DNA from: Chloroflexota bacterium
Lineage (GTDB): Bacteria > Chloroflexota > Ktedonobacteria > Ktedonobacterales > Ktedonobacteraceae
Assembly: GCA_005879655.1 (NCBI GenBank)
Contig: VBJK01000466.1
Coordinates: 1-11,880, forward strand
DNA length: 11,880 bases
Direction of reading: 5' to 3'
A program made the position numbers and the translations under genes. Below the pieces are notes generated by a model, which had not been told where the DNA came from, ran no database searches, and saw nothing but the letters and a program-made list of their open reading frames with translations. This document shows positions 1-7,082 of this stretch, in pieces. Each line of letters starts with the position of its first letter. Position 1 is the stretch's first letter.

Positions 1-2024
1 TCGGCAAAATCTTGCCCGTTGCTACGCTACCACCTACAGACGAGCACAAAGCTGATCCTGTAAAGACAGTTGCAGAGTCGCCAGAACAAGCCAATGAAGA
101 ACCGACCTCTGGTACTCTACTACTGACATACAAGCACAAAAACAAATCAGTAAGGACAGTAGCCTGGTCCCCCAATGGCGCATGTATTGCATCAGGTGGC
201 CATGATACCATCATCTATATCTGGGATACGATAACTGGCAAGACCATTTTGACATTACAAGGCCATGCATCTTCTGTGTCCACTATAGCTTGGTCCCCCG
301 ATGGGCACTTGCTCGCTTCCGCCAGCCATGACCAGACCGTGCGTGTCTGGGAAGCCACTACTGGACGCTTACTTCACAGTTATCAAGACCATTCAGCATT
401 GATAAATAGCGTTGCATGGTCCCCCGATGGATGCGCGCTCGCTTCCGCCAGTCATGATAAGACTGTACATGTCTGGCAAGCCACTACTGGACGCTTGCTT
501 CACCTCTATCAAGGCCATACAAAAGAGGTGCGAGCTGTCGTCTGGTCTCCTGACGGATGCGTGCTCGCTTCTGCCAGTAACGACAAGACTGTGCACCTCT
601 GGGAGGCTACTACTGGACACTTGCTCTTGCGTTATCAAGATCATGCCAAAGAGGTGCGAGCTGTCGTCTGGTCTCCTGACGGACGCGTGCTCGCTTCCGC
701 CAGCCATGACCAGACAGCACACGTCTGGGAGGCTACGACTGGACGCTCACTCCTCCGCTATACTAATCACTCTGCATCGGTCTCCTGCGTTGCATGGTCC
801 CCTGATGGATATGCGCTCGCTTCGGCTAGTAACGACAAGACTGTGCAAGTTTGGGAGGCTACTACCGGACGCTTGCTTCACAGCTACGAAGGCCATTCCT
901 CATTGATAAACAGCGTTGTATGGTCTCCCGATGGGTGCACGCTCGCTTTGGGAAGCGACGATAAGACCATACAAGTGTGGAAGGCACCGACACAACAGTC
1001 GCAGCCTCCTGCTGACGGCCACGTTCCATTGGTCAATACCTCCGCTACGGACGCCCTCACCGCTGGGAGTCAGAGCAAGACAGCGCAAGCGTCAGGGGCC
1101 ACAGTTGATCTCTTGCAGCCTCGTTCCAACGACCACGCTCCATTAGCGATCGCCTCCGATGAACGCTCACGGGCTGCTGACAGCAAGAGCAAGACTCTAC
1201 CATCTCAAGATGCCACCGCTGGAACTTCATTCCACCGCTATGATGGCCACTCTGTACAGGTGTCTGCCGTTGCATGGTCCCCCACCAAGGAATGCACGCT
1301 CGCTTCTGCCAGCAAAGACAAGACTGTACAAGTTTGGGATACCACTACTGGACACCTGCTTTTGCGCTATGATGGTCATTCTACACCAGTGAACGCCGTT
1401 GCATGGTCCCCCGATGGACGCTTGCTTGCTTCGGGTGGTCTGACCGTGCACGTCTGGGATGCTATTACTGGACACCTCGCTTCGGGTGGTCTAGATCAGA
1501 CGGTGCACGTTTGGGATGCTACTACTGGACGCCAACTCTTCTGCTATAAAAATCATTTTATAACGGTCTATACCGTCGCATGGTCGCCCAATGGACGCCT
1601 GCTGGCTTCAGGGAGTCTGGGTAAGACAGTACACATCTGGGAAGCTACTACTGGACGCTTGCTCCAGAGCTATCCAGGTCATTCCGCATCAGTAAATGCC
1701 GTTGCGTGGTCCCCTGACGGGTCACTTCTTGCATCAGCCAGCAGTGACAAGACGGTGCACGTCTGGCAAGCTACTACTGGACGCTTGCTTTACCGCTATA
1801 GCGGTCACACGCTTTGGGTACCAACTGTCGCATGGTCCCCCGATGGCCACTTACTAGTTTCGGGCAGTTATGACAAGACGGTGCATGTCTGGGAAGCGAC
1901 CACTGGCCGCTTGCTTCACCGTTATGACAGCCACTCTACAGCGGTCAATGCCGTTGCATGGTCGCCCAATGGCAAGCTGCTTGTTTCGGCTAGCACTGAG
2001 GTGCGTATCTGGCAAGCAACATGA
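1..2024 (+). CDS. WD40-repeat protein, 3' part (5' end outside window)
   Basis: The reading frame is open to the window edge (codons from position 3), so this is a partial gene. The TTG at 12 has no reason to be the start. About 13 canonical WD40 blades carry the pattern A-W-S-P-D/N-G ... L-A-S-A-S ... D-K-T-V-x-V-W-E-A-T-T-G-R ... GH, each about 42 residues. Blades 1-7 fill roughly residues 43-340 (counted from position 12). Two worn blades without the usual Trp residues follow (about 340-415), then six further blades plus one half-blade, ending in VRIWQAT. The entry into the array (GTLLLTYKHK...) closely matches the point where the WD40 part begins in the gene at 3916, right after its kinase domains. 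An N-terminal Ser/Thr kinase upstream of the window is therefore likely, but inferred. WD40 propellers are protein-interaction platforms; the partner is unknown. Confidence 0.9.
   Translation, partial: GKILPVATLPPTDEHKADPVKTVAESPEQANEEPTSGTLLLTYKHKNKSVRTVAWSPNGACIASGGHDTIIYIWDTITGKTILTLQGHASSVSTIAWSPDGHLLASASHDQTVRVWEATTGRLLHSYQDHSALINSVAWSPDGCALASASHDKTVHVWQATTGRLLHLYQGHTKEVRAVVWSPDGCVLASASNDKTVHLWEATTGHLLLRYQDHAKEVRAVVWSPDGRVLASASHDQTAHVWEATTGRSLLRYTNHSASVSCVAWSPDGYALASASNDKTVQVWEATTGRLLHSYEGHSSLINSVVWSPDGCTLALGSDDKTIQVWKAPTQQSQPPADGHVPLVNTSATDALTAGSQSKTAQASGATVDLLQPRSNDHAPLAIASDERSRAADSKSKTLPSQDATAGTSFHRYDGHSVQVSAVAWSPTKECTLASASKDKTVQVWDTTTGHLLLRYDGHSTPVNAVAWSPDGRLLASGGLTVHVWDAITGHLASGGLDQTVHVWDATTGRQLFCYKNHFITVYTVAWSPNGRLLASGSLGKTVHIWEATTGRLLQSYPGHSASVNAVAWSPDGSLLASASSDKTVHVWQATTGRLLYRYSGHTLWVPTVAWSPDGHLLVSGSYDKTVHVWEATTGRLLHRYDSHSTAVNAVAWSPNGKLLVSASTEVRIWQAT
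994..1245 (+). repeat. Two degenerate WD40 blades inside the WD40 gene
   Basis: Between blades 7 and 8 the protein keeps WD40 spacing landmarks but not the core. GSQSKTAQASGAT and DSKSKTLPSQDATAG line up with the D-K-T-V-x-V-W-E-A-T-T-G stretch, and DGH/NDH landmarks recur about 38 residues apart instead of 42. The W-S-P-D-G and V-W signatures are gone. The segment separates a run of exactly seven intact blades from the second run. It may act as a linker between two propellers; this is inference from spacing. Confidence 0.6.
1428..1535 (+). repeat. Half-blade tandem duplication or deletion scar in WD40 array
   Basis: GCTTCGGGTGGTCT occurs at 1428 and again at 1479, a 51-bp period. The two units encode LASGGLTVHVWDAITGH and LASGGLDQTVHVWDATTGR; the first lacks 6 bp (the D-Q codons). 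The first unit runs from GH straight into LASGG, skipping the approximately 25 residues (strands and W-S-P-D-G) expected between them. The frame stays open, so the product gains an odd half-blade. Confidence 0.75.
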
Positions 2025-2186
2025 TATTGGAGGTGTGATTCTCGTTGCCATGGTACTTCTTGTGAGTGATAATAGCTAACGTGCATAATGTTAAATTTTA
2101 CCTGGTAAATTGTAAAACATCATGTTAAAATATGGTATTATTCACAGCCCTAGCAAGCACAAGAGTACAAAAGCGAGGTTTCTTTC
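2025..2186. promoter_or_regulatory. AT-rich intergenic region with operator-like palindrome upstream of Asp-box gene
   Basis: The spacer downstream of the WD40 stop has no clear GC-rich terminator. An imperfect palindrome, AATTTTACCTGGTAAATT, lies at 2094-2111, and ATGTTAAA-type direct repeats sit near 2088 and 2122. TTGTAA at 2110-2115 and TATTAT at 2136-2141 resemble -35 and -10 boxes, but the 20-bp spacing is poor; TATGGT at 2131 gives 15 bp. AGCGAGG at 2172-2178 is a plausible ribosome binding site about 8 bases before the ATG at 2187. Promoter activity is a weak inference. Confidence 0.3.
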
Positions 2187-2380
2187 ATGAAGCTATTTGA
2201 ACTCGTGACGAATGGCGGTCCCGGCGCTGGCTCTGAAAGCGTTGACATCTTTCATACGACTGATAGCGGACAGACTTGGAGCAAGATCGCCAGTACTGAG
2301 AATCCTGCGAGCGGATTGCCCAGAGGCGGCCTCAAAAGCGGCATCTCCTTTTGCGATGCTATGCATGGCTGGGCTACTGG

Positions 2381-2402
2381 GGGCGATTACTCCGATACGC
2401 CC
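2381..2402 (+). repeat. 22-bp direct repeat, left copy
   Basis: This copy is identical to 2556-2577. It encodes part of GGDYSDTP of the Asp-box protein and flanks the 153-bp inserted element. The segment itself begins GGGCG and ends CGCCC. It is best read as an unusually long target-site duplication. Confidence 0.85.
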
Positions 2403-2555
2403 ATAGGCATGCGCGCTAAGCGGGTGTCCAGGGCGCTTCACCCCCTGGCGGGGTTTGGGGAGTCCCCAAATACTTCCTTTCTTCTCTTTTGCCGCAGGAG
2501 GCGGCAGGAGAAAGGGAGTGCAGAGGGTTTCCCTCTGCTTAACGCGCATGCCTAT
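2403..2555. mobile_element. MITE-like structured element, 153 bp
   Basis: The termini are inverted repeats of 19 bp with one mismatch: ATAGGCATGCGCGCTAAGC at 2403-2421 and GCTTAACGCGCATGCCTAT at 2537-2555. Inside are consecutive hairpins: CCAGGG.../...CCCTGG near 2428-2447; a perfect 8-bp-arm stem TTTGGGGA-G-TCCCCAAA at 2454-2470; a stem with GCCGC/GCGGC core near 2491-2505, extended by TTCTC/GAGAA flanks; and CAGAGGG-TTT-CCCTCTG at 2521-2537. There is no coding potential for a transposase, so it would need to be moved in trans. It interrupts the Asp-box gene, and the 22-bp flanking repeat is longer than the 2-14 bp common for transposases. It could also be read as a REP/BIME-like palindromic unit. 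Confidence 0.75.
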
Positions 2556-2577
2556 GGGCGATTACTCCGATACGCCC
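2556..2577 (+). repeat. 22-bp direct repeat, right copy
   Basis: Exact copy of 2381-2402, directly after the right inverted repeat of the inserted element. Reading continues from here as MGDYSDTPWFYMTSDGG, the proper continuation of the interrupted Asp-box protein in a shifted frame. Confidence 0.85.
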
Positions 2578-3082
2578 TGGTTTTATATGACAAGTGACGG
2601 GGGCCACACCTGGCAGAAACAACCCTTGCCCGATTACCCAGGTTACTATGGGACTGCGGCTACGCAAGCACAATATCAAACAACACCTCCGGTCTTCTTC
2701 GGCACAACCGGCCTCCTACAATTACAGGCCGTTGGTCAACTCGATCAGGGACCACAGTCCGCCATTCACGGCTTCCTCCTGTACGTCACCCATGATGGCG
2801 GTCAGAGCTGGAGTTCGTTCTGGAAAACTACACCCGGCACTCTGACAACTTTCCAGACAGACCTACAGGGCCTGTACATCGCTGACCCACAGCATGCCTG
2901 GGCCGTGAGCCGCGACAACGGTACGATGTATGGTACCACCGATGGAGGACAGAGCTGGCACCAGTTGACGCATGTAGGACACGTCACCTCAATGAGTTTT
3001 GTGAATAACCAGCAAGGCTGGCTCATCAGCGAGAAGAGCCTCTTGCATACGACCAATGGGGGTCAGACCTAGCCAAATATGA

Positions 3083-3782
3083 CCTATTCTTGCCGAAGGT
3101 GAGCAAGATAATAAGCATGTGTGGGCAAAGGTGAGGGGTCTCGATGAGGATACCGCTCATCAGGTGAGTCATCGCATTTGTCTCGTTTGCCAAAGAGCAC
3201 GGGGCTAGCATCCTCGTGTTTGAACATCTCGGCAATTTCAAGCCGGAGAAAGGCAGATACAGTAAGCGTGCCAATAGTAAACGCTCTTACTGGTTACGTC
3301 GTAAAATATTCAGGTACAGTAAATACAAAGCCTAGAACGAAGGAATTATCACCAGCCGCGTGAATCCTAGCAATACGAGCCGTGACTGTGCTCGTTGTGG
3401 GGCAAAGGTAGCACGTTATGATGCCGATAAACCAGCGGAAGGGTACACCCTTGGTGCACCGCTTGCCTATTGTCCAAATTGCCAGATGCGGGGGAATGCG
3501 GATCGCAACGCGAGCCTCAAAATAGGCAAACGCTTGCTTGCTCGTTATCAACAGACTGATCTCAAGGAAAAGCCTCATGCTCTGCTGCGACGTGCAGGGA
3601 GGTCTGTGAAAACAGAAGGTGTTACTCTGTCCCAGGACGCCAAACGCACGAGACGGCCATCTACCAGAAACGCTGCAAGGCACGGATCGAGTAACACGCA
3701 GGGCACCGCGCAAGCGGCATTATCTCGGATGGGAGAGAACGCCGCACCTATTCCGGCCCAACTACGGCCCTTCGATGAGTAG
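3083..3782 (+). pseudogene. tnpB: TnpB (IS200/IS605-type RNA-guided nuclease) C-terminal remnant
   Basis: Read across two lesions, this encodes the C-terminal half of a TnpB. In order: GLDEDTAHQVSHRI (from about 3137); VSFAKEHGASILVFEHLGNF with the RuvC-II Glu in VFEHL (3219 region); a basic stretch RYSKRANSKRSYWLRRKIFRYSKYKA; the zinc-finger pair CARCG ... CPNC; and GNADRNASLKIG with the RuvC-III Asp. An extra base near 3177-3180 shifts the frame, and TAG at 3333 replaces what is probably a Trp codon. The N-terminal half, including the RuvC-I Asp, is missing. Together these rule out nuclease activity. TnpB proteins use an omegaRNA from the element's right end to cut target DNA. The last part (GTG 3360 to TGA 3782 region) is still open, but would be only a zinc-finger fragment. 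Confidence 0.85.
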
Positions 3783-3864
3783 TCTCTACGAGACGCATAC
3801 TCTGAATGCCGACTACGGAGGAGTGGGAGAAGCCCCTTCCCTTCAGGGATGGGAAGTGTGTCAC
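3780..3864 (+). ncRNA. Probable omegaRNA / right-end structure of tnpB element
   Basis: Directly after the tnpB stop come GTCTC-TAC-GAGAC (3782-3794), a TAGTC ... GACTA pairing across about 35 bases, and a strong stem CCCTTCCC-TTCA-GGGATGGG (3834-3853, one T-T mismatch), then GTGTGTCAC. This arrangement is typical of the 3' scaffold of TnpB guide RNAs, where the guide is read from DNA just beyond the element (here from about 3865). Since the nuclease is broken, it is probably a relic. Transcription is not shown by the sequence. Confidence 0.45.
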
Positions 3865-3901
3865 CTATTTCGCAGATTGGGCTGAACTTACTCTGCCGTG
3901 T

Positions 3902-3907
3902 GGAAAG
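3902..3907 (+). promoter_or_regulatory. Ribosome binding site deciding start of kinase-WD40 gene
   Basis: GGAAAG lies 8 bases before ATG 3916, so that start is preferred over the in-frame GTG at 3898, which has no purine-rich sequence at a suitable distance. Confidence 0.5.
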
Positions 3908-3915
3908 TAGCGCGT

Positions 3916-6039
3916 ATGGCACGATATCTCAATCAACGCTTTGGTGATTACCGGCTGGTGCGTCTGTTGGGACAAGGCGGCTTTGCTGAAGTCTACGGAG
4001 CTTTACAGGTGCATCTGGACACAAAAGCGGCCATCAAAATTCTTAACGATTCTTTCACGCCGCAACAACTTGAAGCGTTGCGTGAAGAAGCGCGCATTGT
4101 CAGTGAACTCGGAGGGCATCCACATATTGTGCACTTGCTCACCTTTAGTATAGAACGCAACATCCCTTACCTGGTTATGTCTTACGCACCCGGTGGTTCG
4201 CTCGATCGGCTGCATCCACGTGGCAAGATCCTCCCGCTGCCAACCGTCGTGACCTACGTCCGTCAGATTGCGGCAGCACTACAATATGCCCACGAGCGCT
4301 TCATCATTCACCGCGATATTAAGCCTGCCAACTTTTTGGTGACGCAGGATGGTCGTGTACAGGTGGCGGACTTTGGTATTGCCCTCATGGCACAAAACTC
4401 TCAATCGTGGATACAACAGGAGATTGCTGGCACCTGGACCTATATGGCCCCCGAACAATTTCAAGGCCGAGCTGTGCCCGCCAGCGATCAATACGCGCTC
4501 GCCATCGTCGTCTACCAATGGCTCTGTGGCGAGCCTCCCTTCGCCGATCAGGACAAGATCTATACTCTGCCGCATCAGCATATGTATATTGCCCCTCCCT
4601 CGTTACGTGCACGCAATCCAGCCATCCCAGTTGAGATCGAGCGGGTCTTGCTGAAGGCGCTCGCCAAGAAGCCAGAGGAACGCTATCCAAACATCCAGGA
4701 GTTTGCCAGAGCATTGGAACATGCCGCCAATCCTCCAGAGCCACCCACCCCTGGACAACGCCTGGGCGATTATCAACTGACCCGTCGGCTTGGTTCAGGT
4801 AGCTTCGCAGAAGTCTATGAGGCCGAACATGTGCATCTGGGTACAAAAGCTGCCATCAAGATCCTTAAAGGCAAGCTTACCGCAGGACAGGTAGAAACCT
4901 TGCGCCAGCAAGCTCGCACGATCATCGAGCTAGATCATCCGCATATCGTGCGCATGCACAACTTTAGTGTCGAGCGGACGCTACCCTATCTCGTCACGGC
5001 CTATGCCGACGGCGGTTCGCTCACTAGCGCACACCCCCAGGATCAGCCCTTGCCGATGGAAACCATCATCACTTATGTCCGGCAGATCGCCGCAGCTTTG
5101 CAATACGCCCACGATCGGCACATCGCTCATCGTGATATCCAGCCTGAGCATCTGCTCCTCGCAAAGGATGGTCGTGTACAGGTTGCGGGCTTCGGTACTA
5201 TAGCCATGGCCAGCACAACACTGGGGTCTAACGCTCATTGGGTCATCGGCAACTGGCACTACATGGCTCCCGAACAATTCGATGGCAAAGTGACAGCAAT
5301 GAGCGACCAGTATGCACTCGCCATCGTCGTCTATCACTGGCTGTGCGGCGAACTCCCCTTTACCGGCGAGGGTAGTATTCACTCTGTGCCATATGAGCAT
5401 CTGACCATGCCACCCCCATCACTGCACGAGAAAATTCCCACGCTCCCACCTGCCATCGAACAGGTCATACTGAAGGCGCTCGCTAAACAAGTGGAGGAGC
5501 GCTTCGCTAGCATCCAGGCATTTGCAGATGCCCTGGAACAAGCCTACAAAAAACCACCCATTGGGACGACACTGCTCACCTACGAGCACAAAGGCGGTAT
5601 CGCAAAAACGGTGGCATGGTCTCCTGACGGCAGACGGATCGCTTCGGGTGGCACTGACACCACCATACGTATCTGGGATGCGACCATCGGGAAGACACTG
5701 CTGACATTAAGAGGCCACACATCTTGTGTGGAAGCTGTGGTGTGGTCGCCCGATGGACGCTTACTCGCTTCGGCTAGCGATGACCAGACCGTGCACGTCT
5801 GGGAAGCCGCTACTGGACGCTTCCTGCTGCACTATGATGGTCATCCTGATCAGGTCTACACTCTGGCGTGGTCCCCCGATGGGTGCTTACTTGCCTCGGC
5901 GGGCTGGGACCAGATGGTGCAGGTGTGGGAAGCCATCAATGGACATCTTCGGCTAGTGGCGATAAGACTGTGCAGGTGTGGGAGGCCACCACTGGACACT
6001 TGCTGCATCGCTATGAAGGCCATGCCGAGCGCGTACTAG
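3916..6039 (+). CDS. Ser/Thr kinase + pseudokinase + WD40 protein, frameshifted in the WD40 part
   Basis: Numbering is from ATG 3916 (707 residues). Kinase domain 1 (about 10-275) looks active: glycine loop GQGGFAEV, Lys41 in AAIK, Glu in REEAR, HRDIKPAN (Asp134, Asn139), DFG (Asp152), APE. Kinase domain 2 (about 283-545) keeps the fold and Lys315 but has RQQAR for the helix-C Glu region, HRDIQPEH (Asp407 kept; Lys to Gln409; Asn to His412), and GFG in place of DFG (Gly425). It should not bind Mg-ATP normally, so it is a pseudokinase. WD40 blades start near residue 553. After two full blades and most of a third (WEAINGH), the frame leaves the WD40 coding phase at about 5947 and ends at 6039 with about 30 unrelated residues. 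The correct phase continues to 7070. No membrane segment is seen, so it is likely cytoplasmic. The truncated product could still be a kinase. Directly upstream is the tnpB remnant. Confidence 0.85.
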   Translation: MARYLNQRFGDYRLVRLLGQGGFAEVYGALQVHLDTKAAIKILNDSFTPQQLEALREEARIVSELGGHPHIVHLLTFSIERNIPYLVMSYAPGGSLDRLHPRGKILPLPTVVTYVRQIAAALQYAHERFIIHRDIKPANFLVTQDGRVQVADFGIALMAQNSQSWIQQEIAGTWTYMAPEQFQGRAVPASDQYALAIVVYQWLCGEPPFADQDKIYTLPHQHMYIAPPSLRARNPAIPVEIERVLLKALAKKPEERYPNIQEFARALEHAANPPEPPTPGQRLGDYQLTRRLGSGSFAEVYEAEHVHLGTKAAIKILKGKLTAGQVETLRQQARTIIELDHPHIVRMHNFSVERTLPYLVTAYADGGSLTSAHPQDQPLPMETIITYVRQIAAALQYAHDRHIAHRDIQPEHLLLAKDGRVQVAGFGTIAMASTTLGSNAHWVIGNWHYMAPEQFDGKVTAMSDQYALAIVVYHWLCGELPFTGEGSIHSVPYEHLTMPPPSLHEKIPTLPPAIEQVILKALAKQVEERFASIQAFADALEQAYKKPPIGTTLLTYEHKGGIAKTVAWSPDGRRIASGGTDTTIRIWDATIGKTLLTLRGHTSCVEAVVWSPDGRLLASASDDQTVHVWEAATGRFLLHYDGHPDQVYTLAWSPDGCLLASAGWDQMVQVWEAINGHLRLVAIRLCRCGRPPLDTCCIAMKAMPSAY

Positions 6040-7070
6040 CTGTAGCATGGTCGCCCAATGGACGTTGGCTCGCCTCGCAGGGGAGCATAGACAAGAAAGT
6101 TCAGGTGTGGGAGGCTACGACTGGACAATTATTGCGCTGTTATGAAAGCCAAGCCGAGCGGGTACATGCGCTAGCGTGCTCGCCCCCTGAGCAACTTACT
6201 CTGGCCCCACCAAAGCAGACGGGTGAGGACCAGCAGCAGGCCATGGCATGGTCGCCCGATAGGCACTTGCTGGCTTCGGCTAGTTGGGACAAGACGGTGA
6301 AGGTATGGGAGGTCGAGAAAGAACGCTTGCTGCAAAGCTACGAAGGCCACCACGACCGGGTGAACGCGCTAGCGTGGTCGCCCAACGGGAACTTGCTTGC
6401 CTCTGCGAGTCTGGACAAGACGGTACAGGTATGGGAGGCGCGGACTGCCTGCCTGCTCCACCGCTATCTAGGTCACTACGCAGCAGTACAAGTCGTGGCA
6501 TGGTCCCCCGATGGTCGTTTACTCGCTTCGGCCAGTGCTGACCAGACGGTACAGGTATGGGAGGCTACAAATGGACATCTGCTACGCCACTATCCAGGCC
6601 ACAGTGCAACAGTACAAGTCGTGGCGTGGTCTCCTAATGGTCATTTGCTTGCTTCGGCCAGCGCTGACAAGATAGTACAGGTGTGGGAAGCCATGACTGG
6701 ACGTTTGCTACTGCGCTATACGGGCCACGCTGCACCGCTGGAAACTATCACATGGTCCCCCGATGGCTGCTGGCTCACCTCGACCAGTACGGACAAGATG
6801 GTGCACGTCTGGCAAGCGATTACTGGACGCTTACTTCATCGCTATCGAGCTTGCGCTACCTCGACGCAAGCTCTAGCGTGGTCCCCTGATGGACACTCAC
6901 TCGCCTCTGCCAGTAACAATGGCACTGTGCAGGTGTGGGAGACATCCAGCCCCAACTTGCTCCTGACGTACCGAGGTCATTATGGCACGGTAGACTCTGT
7001 AGTCTGGTCGCCGGATAGCAAGCTGATTGTTTCAGCTGGCGCTCAGGTGCATGTCTGGCAGGCAAGCTGA
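5949..7070 (+). pseudogene. 3' WD40 part of the kinase-WD40 gene, separated by a frameshift
   Basis: From TCG at 5949 the frame reads SASGDKTVQVWEATTGHLLHRYEGH and then about eight more blades, ending in VHVWQAS at 7070. This matches the ending VRIWQAT of the WD40 gene at the window start. The phase is shifted relative to the upstream part: after GGA CAT (GH, 5941-5946) only two bases precede the blade's S-A-S, where about 75 bases are normal, so about 73 bp seem to be lost. The open frame reaches back to 5868, but those upstream codons are out-of-phase WD40 coding sequence, and no convincing start exists. One blade is irregular: ALACSPPEQLTLAPP with a roughly 20-residue insertion before MAWSPDRHLLASAS (6166-6290). 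If joined, the full gene would give a protein of about 1050 residues. Confidence 0.8.
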
Positions 7071-7082
7071 TATATGAGAATA

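Larger units (their letters stand above)
2187..3072 (+). pseudogene. Asp-box (BNR/Ycf48-like) beta-propeller protein, interrupted and 3'-truncated
   Basis: Five Asp-box motifs (S/T-x-D/N-x-G-x-T/S-W) are visible: TTDSGQTW, TSDGGHTW, THDGGQSW, TTDGGQSW and a final TTNGGQT whose Trp position is TAG. These mark a sialidase/sortilin/Ycf48-like propeller, usually an exported protein. No signal peptide is seen at the ATG, so the 5' end may be missing too. The frame runs from 2187 to 2402, is broken by a 153-bp insertion plus a repeated 22-bp segment (175 bp, not a multiple of three), and resumes at 2578 as WFYMTSDGGHTW. Joining ...GGDYSDTP to WFYMTSDGG restores an open frame of about 236 residues. 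The stop at 3070-3072 coincides with entry into tnpB remnant sequence. The substrate is unknown and the gene is almost certainly non-functional. Confidence 0.8.
3083..3864 (+). mobile_element. IS200/IS605-family element remnant (tnpB only)
   Basis: The region holds the truncated tnpB and a right end shaped like that of this family: a hairpin at 3834-3853 followed by a GTGTGTCAC tail ending near 3864. No tnpA and no left end are seen. The left boundary falls between the Asp-box frame (stop 3072) and the first recognisable TnpB residues (by 3119), so the exact junction is uncertain. Such elements leave no target duplication, and none is apparent. Confidence 0.7.

Noticed and set aside
300..2000. 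Direct repeats resembling a CRISPR array
   Set aside because: The period of about 126 bp corresponds to WD40 blades in one open frame; there are no short constant repeats with unrelated spacers.
12..2024. TTG at 12 as true start of the first WD40 gene
   Set aside because: The frame is open upstream to the window edge, no ribosome binding site can be seen, and the paralogue carries kinase domains before this point, so the gene is more likely partial.
2193..2549. Minus-strand open frame across the Asp-box gene and the MITE
   Set aside because: It is a shadow of the plus-strand gene; it runs through the inserted element and resembles no protein family.
3898..3915. GTG at 3898 as start of the kinase-WD40 gene
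   Set aside because: No purine-rich binding site lies before it, while ATG 3916 has GGAAAG at 8 bases and directly precedes the conserved kinase N-terminus.
4385..4846. Minus-strand open frame of 153 codons under the kinase gene
   Set aside because: It lies antisense to conserved kinase codons, has Arg-rich low-information content typical of shadows, and has no start signal.
5868..5948. Independent gene start for the downstream WD40 frame at 5868
   Set aside because: The codons between 5868 and 5948 are out-of-phase WD40 sequence of the upstream gene, so the start is an artefact of the frameshift.
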